Positions 48,909-49,037 of a stretch of 49,037 nucleotides of DNA are shown piece after piece; within the stretch, counting starts at the first letter, position 1; the number at the start of each line of letters is the position of its first letter. Source of the stretch: a virus; IMG/VR virus record IMGVR_UViG_3300035170_000032, positions 1-49,037 of that record, one strand, 5' to 3'. The position numbers and the translations under genes were made by a program. The notes beneath the pieces were generated by a model. That model searched no databases, was not told the origin of the DNA, and saw nothing but the letters and a program-made list of their open reading frames with translations.

Positions 48909-49037
48909 AATACTTGCCTCTTGTGGATGATTAATATATCCTTGACTTCGAGGCTCTACCGCTTCACCGCTAGCAAAATTTAAATGACCCGCGCGTCCCT
49001 TCACCTGGCGCGGGTTTTTTTATTCTACCTCTGATTT
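48868..49037. repeat. Right copy of terminal direct repeat
   Basis: Matches 1-170 with one difference (G48995 versus T128). Contains the start of the DUF6456-like gene and the second copy of the GC-rich hairpin (48987-49021). Confidence 0.97.

Noticed and set aside
49004-49037. Upstream extension of the DUF6456-like gene
   Set aside because: The extension starting at 49004 would translate the terminator hairpin; ATG 48908 has a good SD site and a family-like start.
1-49037. CRISPR arrays, tRNA genes, insertion sequences, integrase
   Set aside because: Searched by eye on both strands; no regular spacer-repeat array, cloverleaf, transposase or tyrosine/serine recombinase motif was seen. A diverged integrase could be missed but no large unassigned gene remains.

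Overview
This window looks like the complete genome of a contractile-tailed (myovirus-type) phage of an alphaproteobacterium, carried on an AT-rich replicon. Bases 1-170 recur at 48868-49037 with one mismatch (128 versus 48995), so the molecule is either circular (about 48.87 kb unique) or terminally redundant. Three genes suggest the host group: a GapR/DUF2312 homologue (3062-3310), a DUF6456-like gene (48417-48908) and a GTA-type three-helix holin (20612-21058). The exact host cannot be read from the sequence.

Left arm and immunity (1-4150). A leftward operon runs from 3545 to 153. It encodes a Cro-like repressor, GapR, small proteins and a replication initiator whose Asn/His-rich linker DNA carries iteron-like repeats beside an AT-rich stretch. 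A CI-like repressor (3638-4045) lies between two copies of a 45-bp inverted repeat. These copies carry TACC-N5-GGTA operators and divergent TTGACA promoters.

Rightward early operon (4215-13130). It holds small regulators (RHH, XRE), a RecE-like exonuclease with a putative annealing protein, a DGQHRL protein, many small accessory genes, and a cytosine-C5 methyltransferase that starts at ATT. A second, family-like protein is encoded in the +1 frame inside the methyltransferase gene. The operon ends at a perfect 40-bp inverted repeat, followed directly by a predicted small RNA with its own promoter and terminator.

Maintenance and conversion block (13369-19216). Leftward genes encode a PAPS-reductase-like protein, small phage proteins, a mini FtsK-gamma-like domain, a ribbon-helix-helix protein and a ParF-type ParA with ATTAAATAA repeats. 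Rightward genes encode a metallophosphoesterase and a membrane acyltransferase. No integrase was found, so a phage-plasmid lifestyle is the best reading.

Lysis and late region (19172-48908, almost all leftward). A T4-type endolysin is separated from the holin by a four-gene rightward island with its own operator-promoter. Next come tail fibres and adhesins, the baseplate (J, DUF2612, gp25-like, spike, hub, plug, Dit-like), a tape measure with a lytic domain, a frameshifted tail chaperone, tube (DUF3277), sheath (DUF3383), neck, capsid (DUF2184), cement, protease (DUF2213), Mu F-like, portal (DUF1073) and both terminase subunits. One lone rightward gene (31202-31396) sits among the tail genes.
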